This document shows, piece after piece, positions 1-6,640 of a DNA stretch of 11,200 nt (the first letter of the stretch is position 1; each line of letters starts with the position of its first letter). Position numbers and translations under genes: made by a program. The notes under the pieces are model-generated. The model did not search any database, had not been told where the DNA came from, and was given only the letters and a program-made list of their open reading frames with translations. Source of the DNA: Amphritea sp. (GTDB taxonomy: Bacteria > Pseudomonadota > Gammaproteobacteria > Pseudomonadales > Balneatricaceae); the NCBI GenBank assembly GCA_018067325.1, contig JAGPUU010000215.1, forward strand, positions 1 to 11,200, read 5' to 3'.

Positions 1-1
1 C

Positions 2-601
2 ACTTGTGTTAAGTTTTACCTTCCTAAAATCAAAGTGATTTTGATGACTGCTTTGGCTACTTTGGTGGTGGGTTGTGCTCACCCAATTAATATCAGCCAG
101 TTGGAAGATCAAGCTGATTATGCTGGAGATAAGGTTTCTAAGACTGTTGCGTATGTCATTACAGATGCTCAAAAGCAGGAAGAGGTTATTTCTCCCGGTG
201 GTGGTGGTGATAAAGTAAGTTATTACCCATACAGGGATTTAGAAAAAACTATTCGCAGTGTACTGGGTTCTGTTTATGATGATGTTTATGCAATTAACAG
301 CACGACAGATACTAAGGCTATTGAGTCGAATAATATTCAGCTGATCTATGTTCCGGTGATTTCAACTTCATCCAGCTCAGAGTCTATGTTTACCTGGCCT
401 CCTACAAAGTTTACTGTGAATCTATCTTGTTCAGTGAGTGATGCAAAGGGTAAAAATGTTGTCAATGTAATGGTTTCTGGTGATGGTGTCGCTGAGTTTT
501 CCGAATTCAAGAGTGATTTTGGATTGTCTGCCAGACGAGCTTCTACTGATTTGGGTAACAACTTCGCAGCTGCAATTAGGAAGGAAGAAGTTATTAAATA
601 A
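2..601 (+). CDS. Putative lipoprotein of unknown function, probably 5'-truncated by the window edge
   Basis: I do not recognise the family. The visible protein has a hydrophobic stretch ending in a lipobox, LVVGC, encoded at about 62-76, so it is probably exported and lipid-anchored. The first in-frame start codon inside the window is GTG at 35, but that start gives a signal peptide with no positive charge and no ribosome binding site in front. The frame stays open to base 2 and the upstream codons encode several lysines (KFYLPKIK), which look like the charged n-region of a signal peptide, so I infer the true start lies left of the window. The mature part has a Gly-rich PGGGG turn, a Ser-rich stretch (STSSSSES) and no motif I can assign. 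Codons look more AT-rich than in the neighbours. A terminator follows at 627-650, making it the last gene of its transcript. Confidence 0.7.
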   Translation, partial: TCVKFYLPKIKVILMTALATLVVGCAHPINISQLEDQADYAGDKVSKTVAYVITDAQKQEEVISPGGGGDKVSYYPYRDLEKTIRSVLGSVYDDVYAINSTTDTKAIESNNIQLIYVPVISTSSSSESMFTWPPTKFTVNLSCSVSDAKGKNVVNVMVSGDGVAEFSEFKSDFGLSARRASTDLGNNFAAAIRKEEVIK

Positions 602-626
602 TTGTGTGAATTTTAAAGATGCCAAG

Positions 627-650
627 GCCACCTCTATAGGTGGCTTTTTT
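627..650 (+). terminator. Rho-independent terminator after the lipoprotein gene
   Basis: A perfect 7-bp stem, GCCACCT (627-633) with AGGTGGC (638-644), has a 4-base loop and is followed directly by six T. It lies 26 bases after the lipoprotein stop codon. Confidence 0.9.
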
Positions 651-732
651 GTCATGAGAAAAAGAAACATTTTTTTCTAAGTTCAGGATAGAATCAGATA
701 CGTTTAAGATTAAATACTTATTGAGAGTTGCT

Positions 733-1011
733 ATGAGTCTGTTTTCTTCTATTAAATCGATATTTTCATCTGCGCCAGGCAGTCCTAAAGAACCTGAAAA
801 GTTACCTTCTGAAGAATATCAGGGGTTTACCATAACGCCTGCACCTATTCATGAAGATGGGGGCTATCGTGTTAATGGTCTGATCACCAAGGGTGAGCAG
901 CAGCATGCTTTTATTCGTGCTGACATGCTTCCTTCTGGCGAAAGTTGTGCGGCGGAAATGGTTCGTAAAGCCAAGCAGATGATCGATCAGCAAGGTGATG
1001 GGATTTTTTAG
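733..1011 (+). CDS. HlyU-family small protein (PF10115-like)
   Basis: This 92-residue protein matches the small family named after the HlyU transcriptional activator. The recognisable core is YQGFTITPAPI, then GGYRVNGLI, then HAFIRADM, and the C-terminal RKAKQMIDQQGD. Members are usually 90-100 residues, so it is full length. I chose ATG 733 because a GAGAG ribosome binding site lies 5 bases upstream; an in-frame TTG at 721 would add four residues but would place that site inside the gene. The family name does not prove a regulatory role: this protein is not the ArsR-type winged-helix HlyU of Vibrio, and its function is unknown to me. The MOSC gene starts 5 bases after the stop, so the two are probably co-transcribed. 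Confidence 0.82.
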   Translation: MSLFSSIKSIFSSAPGSPKEPEKLPSEEYQGFTITPAPIHEDGGYRVNGLITKGEQQHAFIRADMLPSGESCAAEMVRKAKQMIDQQGDGIF

Positions 1012-1016
1012 TTGTT

Positions 1017-1511
1017 ATGACACAAAAGCAGTTATTTTCGCGCTACCTCAAAGACCTTAAGCCGGGACGGCTGGAATGGATTGGAGTACGTCCAGGCCGT
1101 AAGCAGGAATTGCTGGTTTTAGATGCTGCAGAGGCTCTGGCGGGTCTTGGGTTGGAAGGTGATCACCGTTGTAGCAAAACACCAGGCTCTGCCCGCCAGG
1201 TAACTTTAATCTCCTCCGAGTTTATTCGGATGATCGAAACCTATACTGGCCTTGAGCAAATAGATCCCCTGTTGTTGCGTCGTAATTTGGTGGTCAGCGG
1301 TATTAATCTCAATGCGTTGAGGCATCAGCAGTTTAAAATCGGTTCTGCAGTGTTTGAAGCGACAGCCTTGTGTCATCCCTGTGTACGTATGGATCAGGCT
1401 TTGGGGCAGGGTGGTACGGCCGCAATGATGGGTTATGGTGGGCTTTGTGCGCGAATTCTTGAGTCAGGAACGCTTAGGGTAGGAGATCAGTTGATACCGT
1501 TAGAAAGTTAA
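1017..1511 (+). CDS. MOSC domain-containing protein
   Basis: This 164-residue protein is a stand-alone MOSC (molybdenum cofactor sulfurase C-terminal) domain. Visible signatures are GLEGDHR (45-51), RQVTLIS (60-66), LRRNLVVSGINL (87-98), the FKIGSAVFE strand (106-114) and a conserved cysteine region, CHPC at 119-122, ending in GLCARILESG and RVGDQL. In the family a conserved cysteine is proposed to carry sulfur or bind the molybdenum cofactor; CHPC holds the candidate residues. The substrate cannot be told from sequence. It starts 5 bases after the HlyU-family gene and has only a weak ribosome binding site, which fits translation as part of that transcript. Confidence 0.88.
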   Translation: MTQKQLFSRYLKDLKPGRLEWIGVRPGRKQELLVLDAAEALAGLGLEGDHRCSKTPGSARQVTLISSEFIRMIETYTGLEQIDPLLLRRNLVVSGINLNALRHQQFKIGSAVFEATALCHPCVRMDQALGQGGTAAMMGYGGLCARILESGTLRVGDQLIPLES

Positions 1512-1565
1512 TTGAGTTGCTTGATGCGGCTACATCGCTTATTTATGGTGTAAGGGTAAATTAAA

Positions 1566-2435
1566 GTGAGTAAAGATCCTATGGATGTCTCTAAGCCTCT
1601 CTTTTGGCGAGATTCGCGTATGCCGCATGTAGAGTTGCGCAAGGTTACCGATGGGCGGCAGGTATGCTATGCAGCTCATAGCCACGCTCAGTGGTCTATT
1701 GGTGCTATCACTGAAGGTAAAAGTACCTTTTGTTATCGTGAAGATCGGTGTCAGGTGGGTGCCGAAGATCTTGTGCTGATTAATCCTGACTGGGTACACG
1801 CTTGTAATCCTATTGATAATCAGCCCTGGGCTTACCTTATGCTCTATATCGATACTGAGTGGCTAACGGCTCTGCGATATCAGCTAGGCTTGCTAGATGA
1901 GCCTGAGTGGGAGGATATTGGCACAGCAATTGTTTCAGAGCAGCACTTTTATCTGGGGTATTGTCAGATGGCATCCTGCCTGCTTAACTCACAGACAGAC
2001 TTGCAAGCTAAGCAAACCGCTGTCATCGAGTATCTTTCTGACTTGATGGGGGCGTTGACTATTAAGCGTATTCAGCCAGCTGAGTCAGTACCGAATGTGC
2101 TGCGGGAACTAGCTCATTATCTTGATGAGAATGCGGCAGAAGAGGTCTCACTGGAAGATATGTGTCTTCGCTCGGGTTACAGTTCCGGTCATCTGATCCG
2201 AACATTTAAACGGCATTTCAGTCTTACTCCCCATGCATATCAGATAAATCGACGGATTCAACGTGGACAGCAGGAATTAAAGCGGGGTAGGCCAATAGCT
2301 GATGTCGCATTGACGTCGGGTTTTACCGACCAGCCGCATTTTCAGCGTACTTTCAAACGGGTGGTGGCTGCTACGCCAAATCAGTACCGGCAATCTTTAC
2401 TCAGTGACAAGGTAAAAGCAGCTCCCCACAAGTAA
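1566..2435 (+). CDS. AraC-family transcriptional regulator with N-terminal cupin sensing domain
   Basis: The 289-residue protein has the standard two-part layout. Residues about 20-100 form a cupin-like effector domain (HSHAQWSIGAITEG, then VGAEDLVLINPDWVHACNP). Residues about 180-275 form the AraC DNA-binding domain with two helix-turn-helix units: SLEDMCLRSGYSSGHLIRTFK (195-215, one of its recognition segments) and the second around IADVALTSGFTDQPHFQRTF (244-263), ending in the family TPNQYR. The GTG at 1566 has an AAGGG site about 9 bases upstream; ATG 1581 is an alternative. The stop lies 39 bp inside the end of the convergent exporter gene. AraC regulators beside LysE-type exporters are common, so control of that exporter is a reasonable inference, not shown here. 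Confidence 0.92.
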   Translation: MSKDPMDVSKPLFWRDSRMPHVELRKVTDGRQVCYAAHSHAQWSIGAITEGKSTFCYREDRCQVGAEDLVLINPDWVHACNPIDNQPWAYLMLYIDTEWLTALRYQLGLLDEPEWEDIGTAIVSEQHFYLGYCQMASCLLNSQTDLQAKQTAVIEYLSDLMGALTIKRIQPAESVPNVLRELAHYLDENAAEEVSLEDMCLRSGYSSGHLIRTFKRHFSLTPHAYQINRRIQRGQQELKRGRPIADVALTSGFTDQPHFQRTFKRVVAATPNQYRQSLLSDKVKAAPHK

Positions 2436-2990
2436 TATCGCCAGTGTCCGGTTGATTGTTTTAAGTATCGATGGCTGATTGATATATCTGCGTAAGAACG
2501 CACCGGCATAAACCCAACTTCCTAATGACAGCCAGCAGATGGGTAGATAAATAGCTGAAAAAATAAGAAGCTGCTGCATATCGTTACCGCTGGTATATGC
2601 GCCTATTCCTGATGCTGATGCCAGCCAGGCTTTAGGGTTGAGCCATTGCATCATCGCCCCGGTTATAAAACTGGGCGCCTTATCTGATTGGTTTTCTGGT
2701 AATTGCCCGTCAAAGGCGGCAAGTTTGAAGCTCAGGTAAAGCAGAAAGATTACCCCGCCCCAGCGTAGCAAAATATTTAAAGTAGGAATCATTTCAAGCG
2801 CCGTATAAAGGCCAAGTCCGATAGCGATAAACAGAGTTATAAAGCCGAGAGTGGCACCTGTGACAAATACCATCCCTTTATAAATAGAGTGTCGGGTGCC
2901 GCTGCTCAAGCACACTAGATTTACCGGTCCAGGGGAAATGGATGCGGCAAGCGCGAAGGTCGACATAGATAAAATTATAGATAGGCTCAT
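2397..2990 (-). CDS. LysE/RhtB-family amino-acid-type exporter
   Basis: This 197-residue inner-membrane protein belongs to the LysE/RhtB translocator family, which exports amino acids or related small molecules. The N-terminal signature SPGPVNLVCLSSGTRHSIYKG (about 18-38) and the central QWLNPKAW motif (about 114-121) are clear, with hydrophobic segments consistent with about six membrane helices and a length close to the usual 200-210. The start is well supported: AAGGAG at 3002-2997 lies 6 bases before the ATG. The gene is divergent from a MerR-family regulator (193 bp between starts) and overlaps the convergent AraC gene by 39 bp at the 3' end. Either regulator could control it. The substrate is not predictable. 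Confidence 0.92.
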   Translation of the reverse strand: MSLSIILSMSTFALAASISPGPVNLVCLSSGTRHSIYKGMVFVTGATLGFITLFIAIGLGLYTALEMIPTLNILLRWGGVIFLLYLSFKLAAFDGQLPENQSDKAPSFITGAMMQWLNPKAWLASASGIGAYTSGNDMQQLLIFSAIYLPICWLSLGSWVYAGAFLRRYINQPSILKTINRTLAILLVGSCFYLVTE

Positions 2991-3117
2991 TATATTCTCC
3001 TTATGGAAGGTGATGAGTATCTAGTGATAGTTGAGCCAGGTATTGAACAAAATTGATGTTTATCCAGAATCGGTGTCGGGAGGTGAAAATGCTCGGCTTT
3101 TCGTGGTTAGATTAATT

Positions 3118-3176
3118 CTGTCTCTTGACCTGTCTACGGGTGTTGGGCTGACACTGTCTATGAATCGTTAAGGAGG
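3118..3176 (+). promoter_or_regulatory. Candidate MerR-gene promoter and operator with three CTGTCT repeats
   Basis: CTGTCT occurs at 3118-3123, 3130-3135 and 3154-3159, starts spaced by 12 and 24 bases, close to whole helical turns. A TTGACC -35 hexamer (3125-3130) lies 19 bp before a GACACT -10 candidate (3150-3155); long 19-bp spacers are typical of promoters switched by MerR proteins. The -10 match is only fair and I see no clean central dyad, so the operator reading is tentative. AAGGAGG at 3170-3176 is a strong ribosome binding site 7 bases before the MerR-family GTG start. Confidence 0.4.
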
Positions 3177-3183
3177 CATTGAT

Positions 3184-3699
3184 GTGCTGACTATTTCTGC
3201 GCTGGCTAAAAAGTTTAACTTGTCTCGTAGCACTGTTCTCTATTATGAGCGGGAAGGCTTGTTGAAACCCGCGGCAAGAGGCGGGAATGGCTATCGGCTA
3301 TATGGTCAAAAGGAGCTGACAAAGCTGGCGTTGATTGTAGATTATCGGGCGTTGGGGGTTCCTGTCTCGGATGTTGCTATCCTGCTCGAGGGTGATGGAG
3401 AGCAGAAGAAAATTCTGCAGGAACAGCTCCGGCGTTTACAGGAAGAGATAGAGCGGTTACATCAGCAGCAATTAGCGATTCTTAAGTTTATTAAACAGCC
3501 GGATATTGCGGAGGATAGTATGGTGACGAAAGAACGCTGGACAGAGATTATGAGAGCGGCGGGGCTAAATGATGGTGATATGCATAACTGGCACAGCCAG
3601 TTTGAAAAGCTAGAGCCAAAGGCTCACCAGGAGTTCCTGGAATCGCTGCAGATTGAGGCGGCCGAAGTTACACGGATCAGGGAGTGGTCACAAAGCTAA
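3184..3699 (+). CDS. MerR-family transcriptional regulator
   Basis: The 171-residue protein begins with a MerR winged helix-turn-helix (residues 1-70): LTISALAKKFNLSRSTVLYYEREGL shown in part as FNLSRSTVLYYEREGL, followed by GNGYRLYG. Residues about 76-115 form the long dimerisation coiled coil (EQLRRLQEEIERLHQQQ). The C-terminal 55 residues (from about MVTKERW) are a small acidic, helical domain I cannot name. The protein has no cysteine, so it is not a Cys-based metal or SoxR-type sensor. The GTG start is fixed by AAGGAGG 7 bases upstream; the ATG overlapping it runs into an immediate stop. It is divergent from the LysE-type exporter and may regulate it and itself. Confidence 0.9.
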   Translation: MLTISALAKKFNLSRSTVLYYEREGLLKPAARGGNGYRLYGQKELTKLALIVDYRALGVPVSDVAILLEGDGEQKKILQEQLRRLQEEIERLHQQQLAILKFIKQPDIAEDSMVTKERWTEIMRAAGLNDGDMHNWHSQFEKLEPKAHQEFLESLQIEAAEVTRIREWSQS

Positions 3700-3719
3700 G
3701 GATTAGCTTTAGGAGAGAC

Positions 3720-3749
3720 AAAAAAAGAGAGCCATAGGCTCTCTTTTTT
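3720..3749. terminator. Bidirectional terminator between the convergent MerR and deaD genes
   Basis: GAGAGCC (3727-3733) pairs with GGCTCTC (3737-3743) around an ATA loop, flanked by an A-run on the left and a T-run on the right that extend the stem. The symmetry gives a U-tail to transcripts from either side: rightward from the MerR-family gene and leftward from deaD. Confidence 0.88.
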
Positions 3750-3758
3750 ATCTAACTA

Positions 3759-3806
3759 CTAGCAAGGCGCGAAGCGCCGTCTAGCTAGCGACGAAGTCGC
3801 GGTCTA
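3759..3806. repeat. Tandem pair of REP-like GAA-loop hairpins
   Basis: Two similar units start at 3759 and 3781, 22 bases apart, both opening with CTAGC. Unit one has GGCGC-GAA-GCGCC (3766-3778), unit two GCGAC-GAA-GTCGC (3788-3800). The stem bases differ between units but remain fully paired, and each is flanked by CTAG or TCTA. This compensatory pattern suggests that structure is what is conserved. Position, just after the deaD stop and next to a terminator, is typical of intergenic REP-like elements. No other copy is present in the window, so the repeat nature is inferred from the tandem pair only. Confidence 0.6.
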
Positions 3807-3814
3807 AAGCTTTG

Positions 3815-5572
3815 TTAAGCGTCGCGACGTGGGCGCGGCTTACGTGGTGCGCCACGATCATTGCCACCACGGTCATTACGACCTTTGCCTTTGTATTCGC
3901 CACGAGGCTTGTCGCTACGTGGAGCTGGACGGGCAATTTCACCTTCCATTAGGGTGATGTCGATCTTCTTGCGGCAGATGAATACGCCTTTCAACTGTTG
4001 TAGAACCTCGGTAGGCATTCCTTTAGGCAGTTGAACGGTGCTGTAGTCATCATGTAAGCGTATATCGCCGATATGACGGCTGTTGATGTCGGCTTCGTTA
4101 GCGATTGCGCCAACGATGTTCTTAACCTGTACGCCATCGCTGCGGCCTACTTCAAGACGATAGACATCTAGGTCTTCATAGTTGATGCGTTCACGCTTTT
4201 CGCCGCGATCGCTTTCACGGTCTTCACGTTCGCGACGTGGGCGAGGTTCCGGCTCAGGTGGCAGGATAAGCGGCTTCTCTTTCTGCGCCATGTATAGCAG
4301 GGCAGAAGCAAGATCCAGTACTTCTAGTTCGGTATCAACAGCTAGTTGATCTACCAATTCACGGTACGGAGCAATATCTTCTTTGCTAACAATATTGCTA
4401 ACCTGTTCGCGGAAAGACTCGAGGCGCTTATTCTGTACCAAGTCGCGAGATGGAAGATCCATCTGCTGGATTGGTTGGCGTGTGGCGCGCTCAATCTGCT
4501 TCAGCAAGCGACGCTCACGTGGCGCAACGAACATGATTGCCTTGCCATCACGACCGGCACGGCCAGTACGGCCAATACGGTGTACATAAGCTTCGGTATC
4601 GTACGGGATGTCGTAGTTAACAACTAGGCCAACACGTTGTACGTCAAGGCCTCGGGCAGCAACATCAGTTGCAACCAGAATGTCTAGCTTGGCATCTTTC
4701 AGGCGTTGTACGGTACGTTCCCGTAACTGTTGATTCATATCGCCATTCAATGCTGCAGCTGCATAGCCACGAGCTTCAAGCTTTTCAGCCAGTTCGGTTG
4801 TGGCTGTTTTAGTACGGGCGAAAATGATAATGCCGCCAAATTCGTCAGTTTCCAGAATTCGAACCAGAGCATCAAGCTTGTTGGTACCGGATACGATCCA
4901 GCACTTCTGGTCGATATTTTCCATGGTGGCTGTTTTGGAAGCGATTTTAACTTCCGTCGGCTCACGCATATAACGCTTTGTGATCCGGCGAATCTGTTCA
5001 GGCATAGTCGCAGAGAACAGTGCAGTCTGACGTGTAGCCGGAGTTTTAGCCATGATGGTTTCAACATCATCGATAAAGCCCATGCGAAGCATTTCATCTG
5101 CTTCATCCAACACCATCGCTTTAAGTTCATCTATCTTAAGCGTTCCACGGTCAAGGTGATCCATTACGCGGCCAGGTGTGCCTACGACGACATGCGGGCC
5201 ACGGCGAAGCTGTTTCAACTGTAGGGTATAGCTCTGGCCGCCGTAGATTGGCAGGACATGAAACCCAGGCATATGACGAGCATAGACTTGGAATGCTTCA
5301 GCAACCTGAACCGCTAGCTCGCGTGTTGGAGCAAGAACCAAAACCTGAGGTTTGTTGCTTTTCAGGTCTATGCGGCTAAGCAGAGGCAGGGCAAATGCAG
5401 CTGTTTTACCGGTACCTGTTTGAGCCATTCCCAGCACGTCCTGCCCTTTCAGCAGTAGTGGAATACACTCGGCCTGAATCGGCGACGGTGTTTCATAACC
5501 CAACTCTGTGATGGATTTAAGGAGGGAGGAGGGAAGTTCAAGGTCGCTAAAGGCGACTGGCGTATCTGACAT
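3815..5572 (-). CDS. deaD: DEAD-box ATP-dependent RNA helicase DeaD/CsdA
   Basis: This 585-residue protein unwinds RNA duplexes using ATP; DeaD acts in ribosome assembly, mRNA decay and cold adaptation in E. coli. All helicase motifs are present: Q motif (TPSPIQ, 28-33), motif I AQTGTGKT (50-57), PTRELA (82-87), TPGR (132-135), DEAD (156-159), SAT (187-189), and motif VI HRIGRTGRAGR (331-341). After an acidic/basic linker (about 435-465) comes a DbpA-like RNA-binding domain (about 470-545, YRLEVGRSDGVQVKNIVGAI as its start), then a basic Arg/Gly-rich tail. The domain order matches E. coli DeaD (629 residues), with a shorter tail, and not the shorter RhlE, RhlB or DbpA proteins. No strong ribosome binding site precedes the ATG. 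Confidence 0.96.
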   Translation of the reverse strand: MSDTPVAFSDLELPSSLLKSITELGYETPSPIQAECIPLLLKGQDVLGMAQTGTGKTAAFALPLLSRIDLKSNKPQVLVLAPTRELAVQVAEAFQVYARHMPGFHVLPIYGGQSYTLQLKQLRRGPHVVVGTPGRVMDHLDRGTLKIDELKAMVLDEADEMLRMGFIDDVETIMAKTPATRQTALFSATMPEQIRRITKRYMREPTEVKIASKTATMENIDQKCWIVSGTNKLDALVRILETDEFGGIIIFARTKTATTELAEKLEARGYAAAALNGDMNQQLRERTVQRLKDAKLDILVATDVAARGLDVQRVGLVVNYDIPYDTEAYVHRIGRTGRAGRDGKAIMFVAPRERRLLKQIERATRQPIQQMDLPSRDLVQNKRLESFREQVSNIVSKEDIAPYRELVDQLAVDTELEVLDLASALLYMAQKEKPLILPPEPEPRPRREREDRESDRGEKRERINYEDLDVYRLEVGRSDGVQVKNIVGAIANEADINSRHIGDIRLHDDYSTVQLPKGMPTEVLQQLKGVFICRKKIDITLMEGEIARPAPRSDKPRGEYKGKGRNDRGGNDRGAPRKPRPRRDA

Positions 5573-5597
5573 ATTTGAAGGTACCGGAAGGGATAGA

Positions 5598-5640
5598 ATT
5601 ATAAAACGCGAAATTATACGCTCATTGTGGCGTAAAAGCC
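5598..5640 (-). promoter_or_regulatory. Candidate deaD promoter region
   Basis: Upstream of deaD, two perfect TATAAT hexamers occur on the minus strand, at 5618-5613 and 5603-5598. The -35 regions are weak (GGCTTT-like sequence around 5638-5633 for the upstream one). If used, these give short leaders of roughly 20-35 bases, unlike the long cold-shock leader of E. coli deaD. Confidence 0.4.
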
Positions 5641-5711
5641 CGTTTTTTATCGGTGAGGTTGCTAGTGAAAGTGGTGGTTTTTCGTAGCAGTGTCTTCGGG
5701 GCTCTTGTAGG

Positions 5712-6371
5712 TCATTGTTCCTGCTCGGTCAGGCTAAGGTTGTCATACCAGCTCAGGTAGCTTTCGCCACCATTATCGCTGTCTGTCATGATAGCGATCG
5801 CTTCAAGTTCTGTGTAAATTTCACCAAAAGCGGTTTTAAGGTCATTCTGAATGTTTCGGCTGTGGTCAGTCCACTGACCAAGACGGTCGCTGCCGCTGTT
5901 AACTGCCCACATGTAGGCTCTGTCGGTATATGCGTTAAGCCAGGTCGTGTTAACCGGTTGGTTATTAGACCATACGTACACCAGTGTGCGCTTTTGCCAA
6001 AAGAAAGGGCCGTCAGAGACGACAATGTAAACCCGGGCCGGGTAATCATCGCCCGCTTTCGTTGTTTCAGGGGCGTCAGGCCAGACTTTGCTTATCTTCC
6101 AGCGCCAGTTCAGCTCAGTGTGCTTACTAATTGGGATCTTTTTTTGATAGAAAAGTCCGGATGCGCTGCCATCTGATCGGGCTTCTAAAACTTGTTTGTT
6201 GCCTTCGTTAATAATGGAATACTGGCTCTCTCCGGAAAATATTTCACTCTGCCACTGGCTGATGCCCATAGGATTAAACTTAGGGAGATCGATTGCTTTA
6301 GCTTGCGTTGGCAGGCTGATTGCGAGAAATGCCAGCTGAATTGAGAATAGAGCGAAGCGGGAGATTGTCAT
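5712..6371 (-). CDS. Secreted DUF3047-family protein
   Basis: The 219-residue protein carries an N-terminal signal peptide (hydrophobic core about 6-18, likely cleavage after AKA near residue 26), so it is probably periplasmic. The rest resembles DUF3047: ELNWRWKISKVWP, then the GDDYPARVYIVVSDG strand pair, WQKRTLVYVWSNNQP, and a late MTDSDNGGESYLSWYDNL segment. The many Trp/Tyr residues and alternating strands suggest a beta-sandwich fold. No enzymatic function is known to me. It lies upstream of deaD on the same strand with a 139-bp gap, enough for an independent deaD promoter. Only a weak ribosome binding site (AGGGTC) precedes the ATG. Confidence 0.88.
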   Translation of the reverse strand: MTISRFALFSIQLAFLAISLPTQAKAIDLPKFNPMGISQWQSEIFSGESQYSIINEGNKQVLEARSDGSASGLFYQKKIPISKHTELNWRWKISKVWPDAPETTKAGDDYPARVYIVVSDGPFFWQKRTLVYVWSNNQPVNTTWLNAYTDRAYMWAVNSGSDRLGQWTDHSRNIQNDLKTAFGEIYTELEAIAIMTDSDNGGESYLSWYDNLSLTEQEQ

Positions 6372-6398
6372 ATATGTGACCCTGGAATTTAGATAAAG

Positions 6399-6426
6399 CT
6401 TTACAGATCTGGAATTCGACTATAAT
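6399..6426 (+). promoter_or_regulatory. Sigma70-like promoter reading into the 6433-6667 gap
   Basis: A perfect TATAAT (6421-6426) has TTTACA at 6400-6405 with a 15-bp spacer (CTTTAC at 16 bp). The start of transcription would be near 6433. The spacer is slightly short, but this is one of the best -10 matches in the window and it points away from DUF3047, into the gap before atl. Confidence 0.5.
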
Positions 6427-6432
6427 GAAGGA

Positions 6433-6555
6433 ATGTTTAAGATCAGTGTATCAGAGTTTTATAGCCTATTTTCCCTTCTGGCAAAACTCTGTTTTGGTCT
6501 GCTGTCATTGTTGGTAAGTTACTTCCCGGTAATCTGCTTGCAGAATGACAGTTAA
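6433..6555 (+). CDS. Possible small hydrophobic peptide gene (40 residues)
   Basis: An ATG at 6433 opens a 40-codon frame ending in TAA at 6553-6555. The peptide has a long hydrophobic stretch (about residues 9-36, including LLAKLCFGLLSLLVSYF), enough for one membrane helix. The predicted transcription start of the promoter at 6399-6426 falls on or next to the ATG, so it would be translated as a nearly leaderless message; GAAGGA abuts the ATG and is too close to be a normal ribosome binding site. Its mRNA would carry the hairpins described for this gap. Short ORFs of this size arise by chance, so I rate coding as doubtful. Confidence 0.2.
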   Translation: MFKISVSEFYSLFSLLAKLCFGLLSLLVSYFPVICLQNDS

Positions 6556-6640
6556 TACTGGTCTGTAACTGCGGGCGAAAGGGCTGCTAGCGCGTTCCCC
6601 TTGCTTTAGCGGCTTATCATCGTTATTTTCTTCGCTCACT

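Noticed and set aside
721..732. TTG 721 as the start of the HlyU-family gene
   Set aside because: The GAGAG ribosome binding site for ATG 733 lies inside this extension, and the added residues do not match the family start.
3821..3830. Palindrome CGTCGCGACG as a third REP-like hairpin
   Set aside because: It encodes the C-terminal Arg-Arg-Asp end of DeaD, lacks the GAA loop and the CTAG flanks.
4730..5224. Long open frame antisense to deaD
   Set aside because: The opposite strand encodes conserved helicase motifs throughout; the antisense frame has no ribosome binding site and no recognisable domain.
5715..6176. Open frame antisense to the DUF3047 gene
   Set aside because: It lies wholly over a well-supported family gene, with no initiation signal or domain.
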